DNA of 64,000 nt from JANLTX01 sp049840835 (GCA_049840835.1 JASGJG010000003.1:620001-684000), one strand, 5' to 3'. Shown: positions 1 through 8,465, numbered from the stretch's first letter. The notes: generated from the sequence alone by a model not told the origin. Program-made: numbers and translations.

Positions 1-1
1 G

Positions 2-535
2 CTGCATACGTTTACGTATTGCAACGCGGTCGATCAGGCCATGCGCCGCTGCCCAGATTCGCCGGGCGTACTGCGCGGTGTCTTCCATGGGGCGGTCAGT
101 GTCTATCTGGACCGTTTCTTGAACGTGCCGCCTGCGCGCCTGCCGGGTGAGCGTGCGAGTGATGAGCTGGAAAGCGAGCCCTCCGACGCGGAGACGCTCC
201 TGAATCAGTACCGAGAGGCGCTAGATGGTCAGCGCGAAGGCATGGTCGCAGCCCGTGCCGTGGCCCGGTACCTTCAGCTCGGGCACCCGGTAGAGGCTCT
301 CTTTGATGCCCTGACCCTCACCGCTGTTCGTGAGGACGCCGACTTCCACACGATTCAGATGGTCGAAGCGGGCGTCCGGCAATACCGGGCATGGATAGGG
401 CAACCTGAAGCGGACGCCATATTGATCGCTGTCGCCCGATATGTGGCTGCGCACTCACCCACTGCGCGGGCACGCCTGCAAACCGCACGTATCGCCCTTC
501 GCTTACACCGTGGTGATGCCATGCACGAAGAGTAG
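2..535 (+). CDS. C-terminal part of an unrecognised protein, cut by the window edge
   Basis: The reading frame is open to the left edge; the first ATG at 41 is internal, since the frame continues upstream as residues LHTFTYCNAVDQA. The visible part is about 177 residues, soluble and helix-rich, with no signal peptide, membrane segment or metal-binding motif I can identify. Only 2 bp separate its stop from the NUDIX gene that follows, so the two are probably co-transcribed and translationally coupled. I do not recognise the family. Confidence 0.7.
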   Translation: MHTFTYCNAVDQAMRRCPDSPGVLRGVFHGAVSVYLDRFLNVPPARLPGERASDELESEPSDAETLLNQYREALDGQREGMVAARAVARYLQLGHPVEALFDALTLTAVREDADFHTIQMVEAGVRQYRAWIGQPEADAILIAVARYVAAHSPTARARLQTARIALRLHRGDAMHEE

Positions 536-537
536 CC

Positions 538-1020
538 ATGCCAAAGTACAGTGCGGGCTTGCTCCTTTACCGAAAGCAGGGCGACACCGTGGAGGTGTTT
601 TTAGTCCATCCGGGAGGGCCTTATTGGGAAGGCAAAGATCTGGGTGCCTGGTCGATTCCCAAGGGAGAGTACGACCCGGCCACGGAGGACGCGCTGGAAG
701 CCGCCAAGCGAGAGTTCGAGGAGGAAACCGGATTTGTGGCTTCTACGCTTCGCGGAGAGCTTATGGCGCTACAGACTCGGAAGCAACCGAGCGGCAAGAT
801 GGTTTCGGCATGGCTGGTAGAAGGGGACTGTGATGCCTTGGCTGCGAAGAGCAACACATTCGCCATGCAGTGGCCGCCGAACTCTGGGCAGTGGCAGCGG
901 TTCCCCGAAGTGGATCGGGCCGAGTGGTTCGACCTTGCAACCGCACGGCAAAAGATACTAAAAGGCCAGGTCGGATTTATCGACGAACTGGAAAGCAATC
1001 TCGGCAACAATGCGGCATAA
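538..1020 (+). CDS. NUDIX hydrolase
   Basis: A 160-residue cytosolic NUDIX-fold pyrophosphohydrolase; the family cleaves nucleoside diphosphates linked to another moiety. The NUDIX box lies at about residues 43-66, with the catalytic REFEEETGF core preceded by IPKGEYDP. The spacing between the leading Gly and the first Glu is one residue longer than the textbook G-x5-E pattern. The WSIPKGEYD context resembles the subgroup of small stand-alone NUDIX proteins with unknown substrate. The ATG comes 2 bp after the previous stop, with a GAAGAG ribosome-binding site inside that gene. The substrate cannot be told from sequence. Confidence 0.9.
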   Translation: MPKYSAGLLLYRKQGDTVEVFLVHPGGPYWEGKDLGAWSIPKGEYDPATEDALEAAKREFEEETGFVASTLRGELMALQTRKQPSGKMVSAWLVEGDCDALAAKSNTFAMQWPPNSGQWQRFPEVDRAEWFDLATARQKILKGQVGFIDELESNLGNNAA

Positions 1021-1280
1021 ACCCACCCAAACATGGATTAATCAGTCCTATTTCCCACAAGGACTTTACGAGGTAGAGGAAGTAAAAGGGAATCCGGTCA
1101 AAGGTGACTTTGCCATAGCGGCCCACGAGGCAGGGGCATGGTCCAGGTCTTGTGCATTCTGCCCGCACTTCCTAAAGTCTGATTTGTCGGTACCGAGTTC
1201 CTGAATCAAAAGCAGTACTTGGTTTTGCTTTTTCTACTTCCCCTCACAGCTCGCGCCTGCGCAGAAGGGGAAGATGGGGG

Positions 1281-1751
1281 TCATTCCTGGCCCGGCATAC
1301 CGACCGAACTCATGGCGCTCATCTCTTCGTCGGAGAGCTTGTACTTCTTCTGGAATGCGCCGAAGTGGGAGTCATAGATCTTTTTAGCACGCGCGTCGCC
1401 TTCCGGCGTCGGCCTCTCGACCTCGTCGAGAAACTTGCCGGGCTTATCCGCTGCTATCATCGCATCCAGTTGCTTCTTTAGCATGTCGCGATAGGCAAGC
1501 CTCATCTCGACTCGCTGCTTTGCGGTGAAGCGCTTCTTAAGCGAGGCGATTCCCCGATTGATACCGGCCATTTCCGCCTGTTCGGCAGGCGTGAGGGGCT
1601 CCGGAGTCGAGCTCGGGTCGGCAGGCGTGAGGAATACCTCGAATGCGGGTGTGGCGGCGGCGCGTGGCGCCTCCTTGCTTCGAGGGCAGCCTCCCACGCA
1701 GGCCCCGGCCAGAACCACTGCGGCGAGGCAACCCGGCCTACTAACCATCAT
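1281..1751 (-). CDS. Small putative lipoprotein with a KLSDEEM tail motif
   Basis: About 156 residues from the ATG at 1751, which overlaps the stop of the upstream gene (ATGATGGTTAG), so the pair is translationally coupled. A short N-terminal signal ends in Cys-containing lipobox-like sequences (LAGAC, VGGC). The mature part is charged and helical. Its end (KKIYDSHFGAFQKKYKLSDEEMSAMSS) is clearly similar to the end of the 128-residue protein at 3825-4211, so the two belong to one local family. Longer readings starting further upstream lack the signal peptide and are less likely. Function unknown. Confidence 0.75.
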   Translation of the reverse strand: MMVSRPGCLAAVVLAGACVGGCPRSKEAPRAAATPAFEVFLTPADPSSTPEPLTPAEQAEMAGINRGIASLKKRFTAKQRVEMRLAYRDMLKKQLDAMIAADKPGKFLDEVERPTPEGDARAKKIYDSHFGAFQKKYKLSDEEMSAMSSVGMPGQE

Positions 1752-2142
1752 CGCACACCCGGCACGCCGTATACCCCCGGCTGAGCGCCACGTTTTTGGA
1801 AAACTCATCGCTAATCAACCCGTTGAGTCTGGGGCAACTTCGCCGATGGTAGATGTCCTCTCCCCGGCCCACGATCACCCAGGGCTGCCAGGTCCCTTGC
1901 GTCAGGATTATCTTCCCATCCGACCCGGTAGGATAGACTATCGCGCCGTCGGTATCTCTTCTGTCTGCCACCTTCGCTTCGCTGAGTCTTCGCTGCGGCG
2001 GCAGAGGCCGGATTTTGTCTTCTCTGGCGGGCGCGGGAGCGGTACTGACAACGGTATCGAACCTGAGCCGATAGATGATCTCGCCCACGGTCCAGAACAC
2101 GACCAGAGCGACAATGGCGCGGAAGACGAGGTTGTGTTTCAT
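1741..2142 (-). CDS. Membrane-anchored protein with Ada-like Cys/His C-terminal motif
   Basis: 133 residues from the ATG at 2142. An N-terminal transmembrane anchor (about residues 6-25, MKHNLVFRAIVALVVFWTVG) is followed by a polar linker. The C-terminal motif YHRRSCPRLNGL...GYTACRVC resembles the short 'H-x3-C-P ... G-Y-x-x-C-x-x-C' metal-binding tail of Ada-type and many secreted small proteins. The N-terminal anchor also resembles that of the protein at 3825-4211. Its stop overlaps the start of the lipoprotein gene downstream. No specific function can be assigned. Confidence 0.7.
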   Translation of the reverse strand: MKHNLVFRAIVALVVFWTVGEIIYRLRFDTVVSTAPAPAREDKIRPLPPQRRLSEAKVADRRDTDGAIVYPTGSDGKIILTQGTWQPWVIVGRGEDIYHRRSCPRLNGLISDEFSKNVALSRGYTACRVCDDG

Positions 2143-2234
2143 GGATTGCTTACCGTTTAGATCCACCGGGCTAAGAATAGTTACTTCAGCACCACAACTC
2201 CCACTTCCCTGAGGAGGAACGAGCCGGGGAGAGG

Positions 2235-3251
2235 TCATTCGGGATTGGGGGGAGCATGAATTTTATTCCGGATTTCTGCCAGCATATCGATCCAGGCTTG
2301 TTCATATCCCCCGGTGCCGAGAGGAATAGAAACCACCTCTACTCCCAATGCCTGTAGCATCAGCGCCTTGGGCGATAGAGAGGGAGTAGACGAGTCCGAA
2401 GAAGCAGGCGGTTTTACGAAGTCATAGAAAAAGGCGGAGCCCAGGTTATAGTCTTTCATGTAACTCTTCACCTCGGCCTTGTGGTATAGGAGCCACCACA
2501 TATCTATCTCCTCAAAGCCCAGGCTCAGGCCGACAATATGGATATTATCTCGCAAGAAGAGATCGACCCAGGAATGATAGCGGCCTGCCGTATTAGAGTC
2601 ATAATCATAGTTATCAAAATCAAGGTCGATGTTTTTTCCGGATTTATAGTTTTTAAGGGGAGATTTACGTCCCTTGTACCCATATCGTACAAGATATTGA
2701 CGGATACGCTGAAGATTTCCCGCATACTCGTCGTATCCCAAAATTATCGTTCTAGCGTCATCTTGCTGTCCATGAACGTGCCATACTCTGGTTTTCATCC
2801 CTTCGACTTCACAACACCGGAACAAGCTGTATTTAGAGGAAAACGACTCGTCGCGTGGGGCATAATTTTTCTCCCCTTTAGGAAGGAGCGAGATAGATTG
2901 TTCTAATGTGTGGTCGTAGTTCGTGGTGAGAATATTCTCGAATTCCAGTTCCATCAATTGCTTATGAAACTTGTTGTGCGTAATCCTTTCTACAAAAATA
3001 GAAACCTTATCTTTGACATCCTGAATAGTTTTGTCTGTGGTATGGGTATGCAATAAGCCCTCGAAGGCGAGGGGGAAAGGAATGCCACTATTCTCTGCAA
3101 GCAAGAAAGAATCTACGATGTCTAAGTTATCCTGCATGTCCTGGAGTAAATCTCGCCAGCTTACCTGAGTATCGTCAGCAGATTTGGTAATTCTAAGCTG
3201 GTTGATACTGTTGCCTACTAGAATCGTGTGTTTGGCTTGTTGCATTTTCAT
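2235..3251 (-). CDS. SIR2-like domain protein, candidate NADase or defence effector
   Basis: 338 residues, no signal peptide or membrane segment. SIR2-family landmarks appear in order: LVGNSINQL (11-19, in place of the usual GAGxS), TTNYDHTLE (109-117), WHVHG with the likely catalytic His (157-161), ILGYDEY (170-176) and GLSLGFEEIDMWWLL (241-255). These match the SIR2_2 / SIR2-like group common in phage-defence proteins rather than true deacetylases, and no zinc-binding cysteines are visible. The gene is more AT-rich than its neighbours, which suggests transfer. It sits upstream of the small membrane/lipoprotein pair on the same strand. Confidence 0.8.
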   Translation of the reverse strand: MKMQQAKHTILVGNSINQLRITKSADDTQVSWRDLLQDMQDNLDIVDSFLLAENSGIPFPLAFEGLLHTHTTDKTIQDVKDKVSIFVERITHNKFHKQLMELEFENILTTNYDHTLEQSISLLPKGEKNYAPRDESFSSKYSLFRCCEVEGMKTRVWHVHGQQDDARTIILGYDEYAGNLQRIRQYLVRYGYKGRKSPLKNYKSGKNIDLDFDNYDYDSNTAGRYHSWVDLFLRDNIHIVGLSLGFEEIDMWWLLYHKAEVKSYMKDYNLGSAFFYDFVKPPASSDSSTPSLSPKALMLQALGVEVVSIPLGTGGYEQAWIDMLAEIRNKIHAPPNPE

Positions 3252-3428
3252 CGTTTTTTGTGTTATTTTTCTTGCTGCTGAATTCGGTTATCAGTGACGA
3301 AATATACGACACTGGTGATTAAATCCCTTTATTTTTTTGTGACGATGACTAAACGGAGGATTTATGGTGTAGGATTCCGGTACATGCCTGGGCAAGTACA
3401 AGCTGTGGCGTGCAAAAGAGGGAAGACG

Positions 3429-3671
3429 ATGAAGATTATTGGTTACGACGCCGAATGGCATGCGCCAAGCAACGAAGGAAGAATTCTGATCTACCTGGCG
3501 AACGGGGTAAAGCACCCGCTCATGGTGAACACGCCCGAAGAGTTCACGGCCCTGATGATGCTGCTCAAAGAGCCTGCGGTGCGCTTCAATACCGCCAACG
3601 GCGCGATTGGCGTGTTTCAGAACCCCGTGGGCACGACGACATTTATCACTGACAGACCCGACGGTCAATAA
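3429..3671 (+). CDS. Small hypothetical protein
   Basis: 80 residues from the ATG at 3429, which has AGAGGGA just upstream; a longer reading from 3294 lacks such a site. The protein starts MKIIGYDAEWHAPSNEG and is soluble, with mixed alpha/beta character. I do not recognise it. It stands alone between two minus-strand genes. Confidence 0.55.
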   Translation: MKIIGYDAEWHAPSNEGRILIYLANGVKHPLMVNTPEEFTALMMLLKEPAVRFNTANGAIGVFQNPVGTTTFITDRPDGQ

Positions 3672-3824
3672 TATTTCCAGAGTCCGGGAAGTGTCGGCGT
3701 CTCAGGAACGCCAGAAAGGGAAGGTTCGTTGCCCCGGCACGAGCCGCATGGGGACTACTATAGGCCCCGCCCGCGACAGTAAGCAGGGTGGCGATGCCCG
3801 GAGGGAGCGGAAAAGCCGCCAGAT

Positions 3825-4211
3825 TCATTTTCCTTCCGGCCCGCTGGTGCTGCTGAGCGCAACCATTTCATGGTCGGAGAGTTTGTGCCGCTCTTGAAAC
3901 GGCTTCAGCGTGCCCTCGTAGATGTCCTTGCTGCGAAGGGGAGTCAGCATGTTGTGGGCCAGCGCCTCGTCGGTTGCCATGCGGTAGCTGCGTTCGGCGA
4001 GCATGAACTTCTTCCGCAAGGATTGGAGTTGCTCCGGGGTGAGGTGCTGATGGAGGAAGACCGCGCCCTGGCGCCTGCCATCGAAGGCATCGGCGGCTGT
4101 GAGATAGAGTGCCGAACTTTGGCCCACGCGGTGACCCACCCCGTAGGCGATCTCAGCGGCGGTCCATGCTACAGTCAGGCCGATGAGATAGGGATAAAGC
4201 GGATGTTTCAT
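3825..4211 (-). CDS. Small membrane-anchored protein, mosaic relative of the two genes at 1281-2142
   Basis: 128 residues. One N-terminal membrane segment (about 6-25) resembles the anchor of the protein at 1741-2142 (both begin MKH and share the W-T-x-x-E-I-x-Y pattern). The C-terminal KDIYEGTLKPFQERHKLSDHEM matches the C-terminus of the lipoprotein at 1281-1751. The long helical middle (HLTPEQLQSLRKKF) suggests a coiled or helical-hairpin periplasmic domain. Function unknown; the head and tail similarities are seen directly. Confidence 0.7.
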   Translation of the reverse strand: MKHPLYPYLIGLTVAWTAAEIAYGVGHRVGQSSALYLTAADAFDGRRQGAVFLHQHLTPEQLQSLRKKFMLAERSYRMATDEALAHNMLTPLRSKDIYEGTLKPFQERHKLSDHEMVALSSTSGPEGK

Positions 4212-4470
4212 CGTTGTTGTTCTTGACTCTTACGGGAACATGGAGCGTGCCGGTACACTGTCCTGGAACCGGTAGAACAGGTGTCCGCGTTCTTGTGGAG
4301 CGGAGGATTGCAGCGTGGTCCGGCAGCCTCGCCTTATTATATTACCTCCCTCTTGAGTGCACCTTCGTTGCTTCGTCTCCCCCCTTCGCGAAGCCGGAGG
4401 AGGTCATAACGGGGCAGGAGCTCGGAGCGGGATAAAGGCTGCTCGCCCTGGTGAAGTTTCAGGGCTGGCT

Positions 4471-4752
4471 TTATTGCTCCTTGCGAATCTTATCTAGCAT
4501 GATCACATAATTCCTATAAGAACTGCCCCACTTGAGGTGGTAGTTCTCGAGCATGGAGCGAAACATACTCCAACTAAAGTTTCCCCAGCCATGCATCTCT
4601 TTGGGAATGTTGTGAAAAGCATCGGCTAGATCCGCTGCCTGCTCGGGGCGTCCTTCCCAACCAAGAGACCTTAGCTCCACAAAAGCATCATGAATCATGT
4701 CGCAGAGCAGCTCGCGCTGAGCCGGTGTGGGCAAAGGATCGCTGGTAGCCAT
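4471..4752 (-). CDS. Small helical hypothetical protein
   Basis: 93 residues, soluble, rich in helix and aromatic residues (WGRPEQAADLADAFHN-like segments, HGWGNFSWSMFRSMLENY). It resembles small stand-alone immunity-type or cytosolic proteins in shape, but I recognise no family. It is divergent from the RibD-C gene at 4805, with about 50 bp between them. Confidence 0.6.
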   Translation of the reverse strand: MATSDPLPTPAQRELLCDMIHDAFVELRSLGWEGRPEQAADLADAFHNIPKEMHGWGNFSWSMFRSMLENYHLKWGSSYRNYVIMLDKIRKEQ

Positions 4753-4804
4753 TTGTTTCTTTATACGTTTCCGCCTTTCTAAGGAGTCGCCGGAGACTGT
4801 AACT

Positions 4805-5389
4805 ATGAGAAAAATAATCGTCGGGTCGTTCGTTTCCTTAGATGGAGTTATGCAAGCGGCTGGCGGACCCGAGGCAGATTTTCCCTATGGCGGCTGGAGC
4901 GCTCCATACTACGAGGAAGTTCTGGATTCGATAGCGGAAAAACAGAAGCAGCCTGCCAGGGACCTTCTTCTGGGCCGAAAGACCTTTGAGATGTTTGCCT
5001 CTTTCTTTCCAGACCATGAGGACATCTGGCCTGGTGTCAATGAAGTCGCCAAGTATGTTATGAGCAGCACGCTGGAAATGGCAGACTGGAAAAACTCCAT
5101 GATTCTCCGAAGCGTGGAGGATATCCAGAAGCTCAAAAACTCCGAAGGCTCAGAGATTCAGGTTCACGGCAGTGGTAACTTAGTCCAGACACTACTGAAG
5201 CATGATCTGGTGGATGAGCTCTGGCTCCTGATTCACCCGATCACACTGGGCATGGGAAGTAAGCTGTTCGATAGCGGTACGATTCCAGCGGCCTTTACTC
5301 TGGTGGAGAGTACATCTACACCGAGTGGAGTGATCGCAGCCCATTACACGCGAGCAGGAGAGCTCGCCATGGGGACCATGGGAGGATAA
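4805..5389 (+). CDS. RibD C-terminal domain (dihydrofolate reductase-like) protein
   Basis: 194 residues from ATG 4805 (MRKIIVGSFVSLDGVMQ), the usual start of the stand-alone YyaP/YwjB-type RibD-C family with a dihydrofolate-reductase fold. Family features are the N-terminal VSLDGV, LLLGRKTFEMFASF near residue 60 and GSGNLVQTLLKHDLVDELWLL near residue 125. A NADPH-dependent reductase activity is expected from the fold; the substrate is unknown. A strong palindromic terminator begins one base after its stop. A second, damaged member of this family lies at 43328-43903. Confidence 0.88.
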   Translation: MRKIIVGSFVSLDGVMQAAGGPEADFPYGGWSAPYYEEVLDSIAEKQKQPARDLLLGRKTFEMFASFFPDHEDIWPGVNEVAKYVMSSTLEMADWKNSMILRSVEDIQKLKNSEGSEIQVHGSGNLVQTLLKHDLVDELWLLIHPITLGMGSKLFDSGTIPAAFTLVESTSTPSGVIAAHYTRAGELAMGTMGG

Positions 5390-7100
5390 AAAGATTGCCC
5401 TGGATGTCATGACATCCAGGGCAATCTTTATTTAGAGAACCTTGATGGTTGCTGGCTGAGTTGTTCCAGTGGAACATCTGCGAGCCATTGCTGCTATACA
5501 CGCCCAGCTTTATGGTATAGGTGCCCGCCGCAGTCGGGGTCCAGGTCCAGGTGTAGGTGCGAGCCTGACCACTGGTGAAGCTCTGCGCTGGCTTTGTCTG
5601 CTGATTCACTCGAACCCCCGCAGCGTTGTAGATCTCGAAATCTACAATGCCATTGGTCAGCGGGCCGCCCGTATCCGTGAACGTGGTAGTAATCGTCGTG
5701 GGTTGATTCGTCTTGCCCAGCGAGGACGTGTTACTTACCGTCGAGGTGAAGGTGGGGGCCGCTGCCGGTGGAGGCGGAGGCGGGGTGGCTGTGGATTCAT
5801 AGCAGCCGATATCGACCGCCCCACCCATAGGCCTGGGATTCCCTTCTCTATCGTATGGCACCTCGGCAAGGAGCTGTCCCCGGTTTATAGCGGGAGCTGT
5901 GGAGAGAAGATGGTAATTGCCTGCCGCCGGATTGACGAAGAGACTGGCCAGGGTGGCGGATAGCGAGTGACCATCACGGCCCAGAGCCTGCCACTGGGTC
6001 AGACTGTAGCGAGTCGAGCCACCATCTGGCGAGACCCAGGTGATGACATTGTAGTCCGTGTCCGTATTCGCGATATCGGTGTTGTTGCCGAACTCTAAAC
6101 TCCCCCGGAACGAGTGCTGGTTGTTCAAAATGTTGTTGCGCACTCGATTCACGCCCGATGTATTTTTGATGGAAAGCGCCCAGCGCCCATTCGAGGCCAC
6201 ATCGATGGTGTTGTTCAGGAACAGGTTGCCTTTCGGCCCGGCGGCACCGTCTATCTGAAAGGCCGCGATACCTGTGGCGTGGTTGTTGTACAGCAGGTTG
6301 TTGCGCACGGTGGAGTTCTGCACCCCATCCATATTGATACCCGCGCCGCCAGCCGCACCATTGTTGTAGACAACATTGTTCTCTACCAGCGCGCCGGTGA
6401 TGATACCGTCTCCCCCTTGCGACGCATCCGCGTTCATGTGGATACCGCAGGCGCGGTTGTCATGGCTGCGATTGTTGCGGACTATGGGGCGATCCCCGCT
6501 GTTGGAGACATAGATGCCATGCTGGTTCACGCTGCCATAGCATTCGTTGTTCTCTATCAGCAGGTCATCGGAGAAGTCCGTGAAGATGCCCCAGGCCGTA
6601 TTGTTACCGAACACACCATTGCGGATAGTGATTCGGGGGCTGTTGTCCACGCGCACGGCGGCGCGGTTCGCATTAAACGAGCGCAATCCATCGATAACGA
6701 TGTACGACGAGTAGGTGATGAAGATAGTGTCTCGGTTGTCTCGCCGGTCTGTTGTAGGAACAACAACAGCATTCGAACCGGTGGCCCGAATCGTGATGGG
6801 CGCGGCTGCTGTTCCACTGAGATTCCGGACATCGAAGCCCAGGTAGCTACCATCGGCAACGAGAACCGTGTCGCCAGCTATGGCAACAGACACCGCCTTG
6901 CGGATCTGCCGAAATGGGCTGGTTTGTGTGCCCGAGCTTGCATCGTTGCCATTGGCGGCAACATAGAAAGTCCTGCCTGCCGCATGGGCCGTGGCAGAGG
7001 TCAGCGCGAAGCTCGCGGCGAGAGTGGTGAGAACCGAAGCCATGGAAAAGTGTCTTGCACTCAGGCTCTGGTGAGCAAACGTAGCACGAGAAAACAACAT
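5316..7100 (-). CDS. Secreted right-handed parallel beta-helix protein
   Basis: The N-terminus is a signal peptide (MASVLTTLAASFALTSATAHA); ATG 7100 is preferred because AAAGGG lies just upstream. Residues about 45-400 form a parallel beta-helix of the pectate-lyase/NosD type: TFYVAANGNDASSGTQTSPF (DUF1565-like entry), then repeated NN-x-x-x-N turns. A Pro-rich linker leads to an Ig-like C-terminal domain (TNGIVDFEIYNAAGVRVNQQ). A role in polysaccharide binding or cleavage is inferred. The present frame runs through the terminator at 5390-5429; in the next frame the sequence reads ATIKVL-stop (stop at 5434-5432) just before the hairpin, so a one-base frameshift near 5450 is likely and residues after about 555 are artefactual. 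Confidence 0.85.
   Translation of the reverse strand: MLFSRATFAHQSLSARHFSMASVLTTLAASFALTSATAHAAGRTFYVAANGNDASSGTQTSPFRQIRKAVSVAIAGDTVLVADGSYLGFDVRNLSGTAAAPITIRATGSNAVVVPTTDRRDNRDTIFITYSSYIVIDGLRSFNANRAAVRVDNSPRITIRNGVFGNNTAWGIFTDFSDDLLIENNECYGSVNQHGIYVSNSGDRPIVRNNRSHDNRACGIHMNADASQGGDGIITGALVENNVVYNNGAAGGAGINMDGVQNSTVRNNLLYNNHATGIAAFQIDGAAGPKGNLFLNNTIDVASNGRWALSIKNTSGVNRVRNNILNNQHSFRGSLEFGNNTDIANTDTDYNVITWVSPDGGSTRYSLTQWQALGRDGHSLSATLASLFVNPAAGNYHLLSTAPAINRGQLLAEVPYDREGNPRPMGGAVDIGCYESTATPPPPPPAAAPTFTSTVSNTSSLGKTNQPTTITTTFTDTGGPLTNGIVDFEIYNAAGVRVNQQTKPAQSFTSGQARTYTWTWTPTAAGTYTIKLGVYSSNGSQMFHWNNSASNHQGSLNKDCPGCHDIQGNLFILPWSPWRALLLACNGLRSLHSV
5390..5429. terminator. Perfect 40-bp palindrome, bidirectional terminator
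   Basis: AAAGATTGCCCTGGATGTCA is followed immediately by its exact reverse complement, giving a 20-bp stem with no spacer and A/T tails on both sides. It lies between convergent genes and can end transcription from both strands. Confidence 0.9.
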
Positions 7101-7151
7101 GGAGTCATCCCTTTCTAGAGGAACTGACGGTTAAGTGGATGAGTAGGAGGT

Positions 7152-7172
7152 CTATCTACCTACTGTAGATAG
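7152..7172. promoter_or_regulatory. Short inverted repeat upstream of the beta-helix gene
   Basis: CTATCTAC (7152-7159) and GTAGATAG (7165-7172) form an 8-bp inverted repeat about 50 bp upstream of the start at 7100, in an intergenic stretch. It could be an operator or a small hairpin in the leader; only the symmetry is seen. Confidence 0.35.
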
Positions 7173-7256
7173 TAATCGGTAGAGAATAGGGAGCAGGGTA
7201 GCCGATATATTTCGGAGTATATTCCCGCATACTATACGTTTACGATATTACTATTA

Positions 7257-7288
7257 GGTCTCTTCTGGCAATAGTGCCAGAAGAGACC
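7257..7288 (-). terminator. Hairpin terminator of the DUF4424-like gene
   Basis: GGTCTCTTCTGGCA and its exact complement form a 14-bp stem around a 4-base loop, 15 bp past the restored stop at 7303. This placement supports the frame-restored end of the gene upstream. Confidence 0.75.
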
Positions 7289-7302
7289 CACGCCATTGGA
7301 AA

Positions 7303-7976
7303 CTACTTGACCGACCGTGCTTCCAGAAGAAACAGCCCTTGCGCCTCCCAGTTCGTCCAGAGGTAGCGCTGTCGCCCTTTTAGCTGCTGGAGCACAATCG
7401 GCTTGCCTGCGAATGTAGGCGCCACGAGCTTCGGCGCACCCTCGTGCGCGGTGATTAAGAGCTCGCTTGGACCTTGCCCTTCCAGTTCCCCCCGGTGAAG
7501 TCATAGCCCACGCTGGTTCCACCGATTCCGCCACCATAGGGAGAGGAGAAGTGGACGATGACTTTGTGAGACTGATTGCGCTGGAACGGCACTGTCTTGG
7601 TCCAGTAAGCAACATAATCATCCTGGTTGTGCTGTGAGACAACCCGCTTCGTCTCCACAGGGATTCCATCTACATAGCTCCGGAAATGGGAGATCGACGC
7701 TTTCGCATCGCCGCCATCGATTCCAAAACCACGCTCAGGAAAGCCCATAGTGACCGTTTTGGCCTTGCCTTCGTTCTTAAAGATAAAACACACTATGGTC
7801 TCATAGTGATCTTTGTAGAGTTCGAGAGAAACTGTCTCCGTGCTCATAACAACACTGGAGTCTTCTCCTTTGATCGGAGTAGCAGAGCCGCCGACACCAC
7901 TTATGGACATGTCATTGGCATGCACACAGGCCGATAGAACCGATAAAACAGAGAGAACAACGAGTAACCGAAACAT
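7303..7976 (-). CDS. DUF4424-like exported protein, split by a frameshift
   Basis: The first frame (7976 down to 7455) encodes a signal or lipoprotein leader (VLSVLSACVHA, possible LSAC lipobox), SISGVGGSATPIKGE, MGFPERGFG, AYWTKTVPF and YDFTGGNWKGKVQ, in the order expected of DUF4424. It then stops prematurely (ASS-stop at 7455). From about 7465 another frame continues the family: ELLITAHEGAPKL, RYLWTNWEAQGLFLLEA, ending at TAG 7303. The restored protein is about 224 residues. The indel lies between 7465 and 7480, next to a G6 run. Function unknown; extracytoplasmic. Confidence 0.72.
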
Positions 7977-8277
7977 GGGAAAACCTCTTTCGCTTCTTAA
8001 GACGCGTATCCGAGGAAATAGGTTACAAGATTTAGTAGCATTTTTTAGATTACTTTACGCACATACAATAATGGCGACGGGAAATCTTTCTGTTATGTGA
8101 ATTCGGCTTTTAATGGAAATGTTTTATCTGTTATGCATTGGGAGATTTAATGTAAATATTTTACTATTGATTGCATTGTGATTGTTAGAAGGTTTTATTA
8201 TCTTGATATGATTTGTTGATTCTGTGTAAAATGTGGATTACTTTAGATATTGGCTTTATGCCATCTCCCCGAGTGCT
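7977..8277. other. AT-rich intergenic stretch without a supported gene
   Basis: About 300 bp, strongly AT-rich from about 8035 to 8260, unlike its surroundings. No reading frame with coding character was found on either strand. It lies between the promoter side of the DUF4424-like gene and the palindromic repeat at 8278, so it may hold promoters or be residue of an insertion. Confidence 0.5.
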
Positions 8278-8465
8278 TGTTCGTTCCTCACTGCGCCTCG
8301 CCCCTCTTCCCAAAAGACCCCTTCGGGGGGAAGAGGGGTAGCCGTACCTACCAATGTTCCAATAGGCCCCGCAGCTGCAAAGCGCTCATTTAAGAGGCAG
8401 TGGAGTTACTACCCCTCTTCCAGCGAAGCGAGATCGGGAAGAGGGGACTAAGCGAGGAACGAGCG
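8278..8465. repeat. Palindromic, MITE-like repeat element
   Basis: Imperfect outer inverted repeats (GTTCGTTCCTC at the left end, GAGGAACGAGC at the right) enclose two hairpins of shared sequence: CCCCTCTTCCC/GGGAAGAGGGG (8301-8338, with an inner CCCC-TTCG-GGGG cap) and CCCCTCTTCC/GGAAGAGGGG (8412-8446). There is no open reading frame. The nested structure resembles a non-autonomous mobile or REP-type repeat. Confidence 0.6.

Noticed and set aside
4214..4435. 73-codon plus-strand frame between two minus-strand genes
   Set aside because: No ribosome-binding site; composition like non-coding DNA. No remnant of a known gene was recognised there.
6114..7118. Long plus-strand reading frame of 334 codons opposite the beta-helix gene
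   Set aside because: It is the complement of the repetitive beta-helix coding sequence, with no family similarity and no ribosome-binding site.
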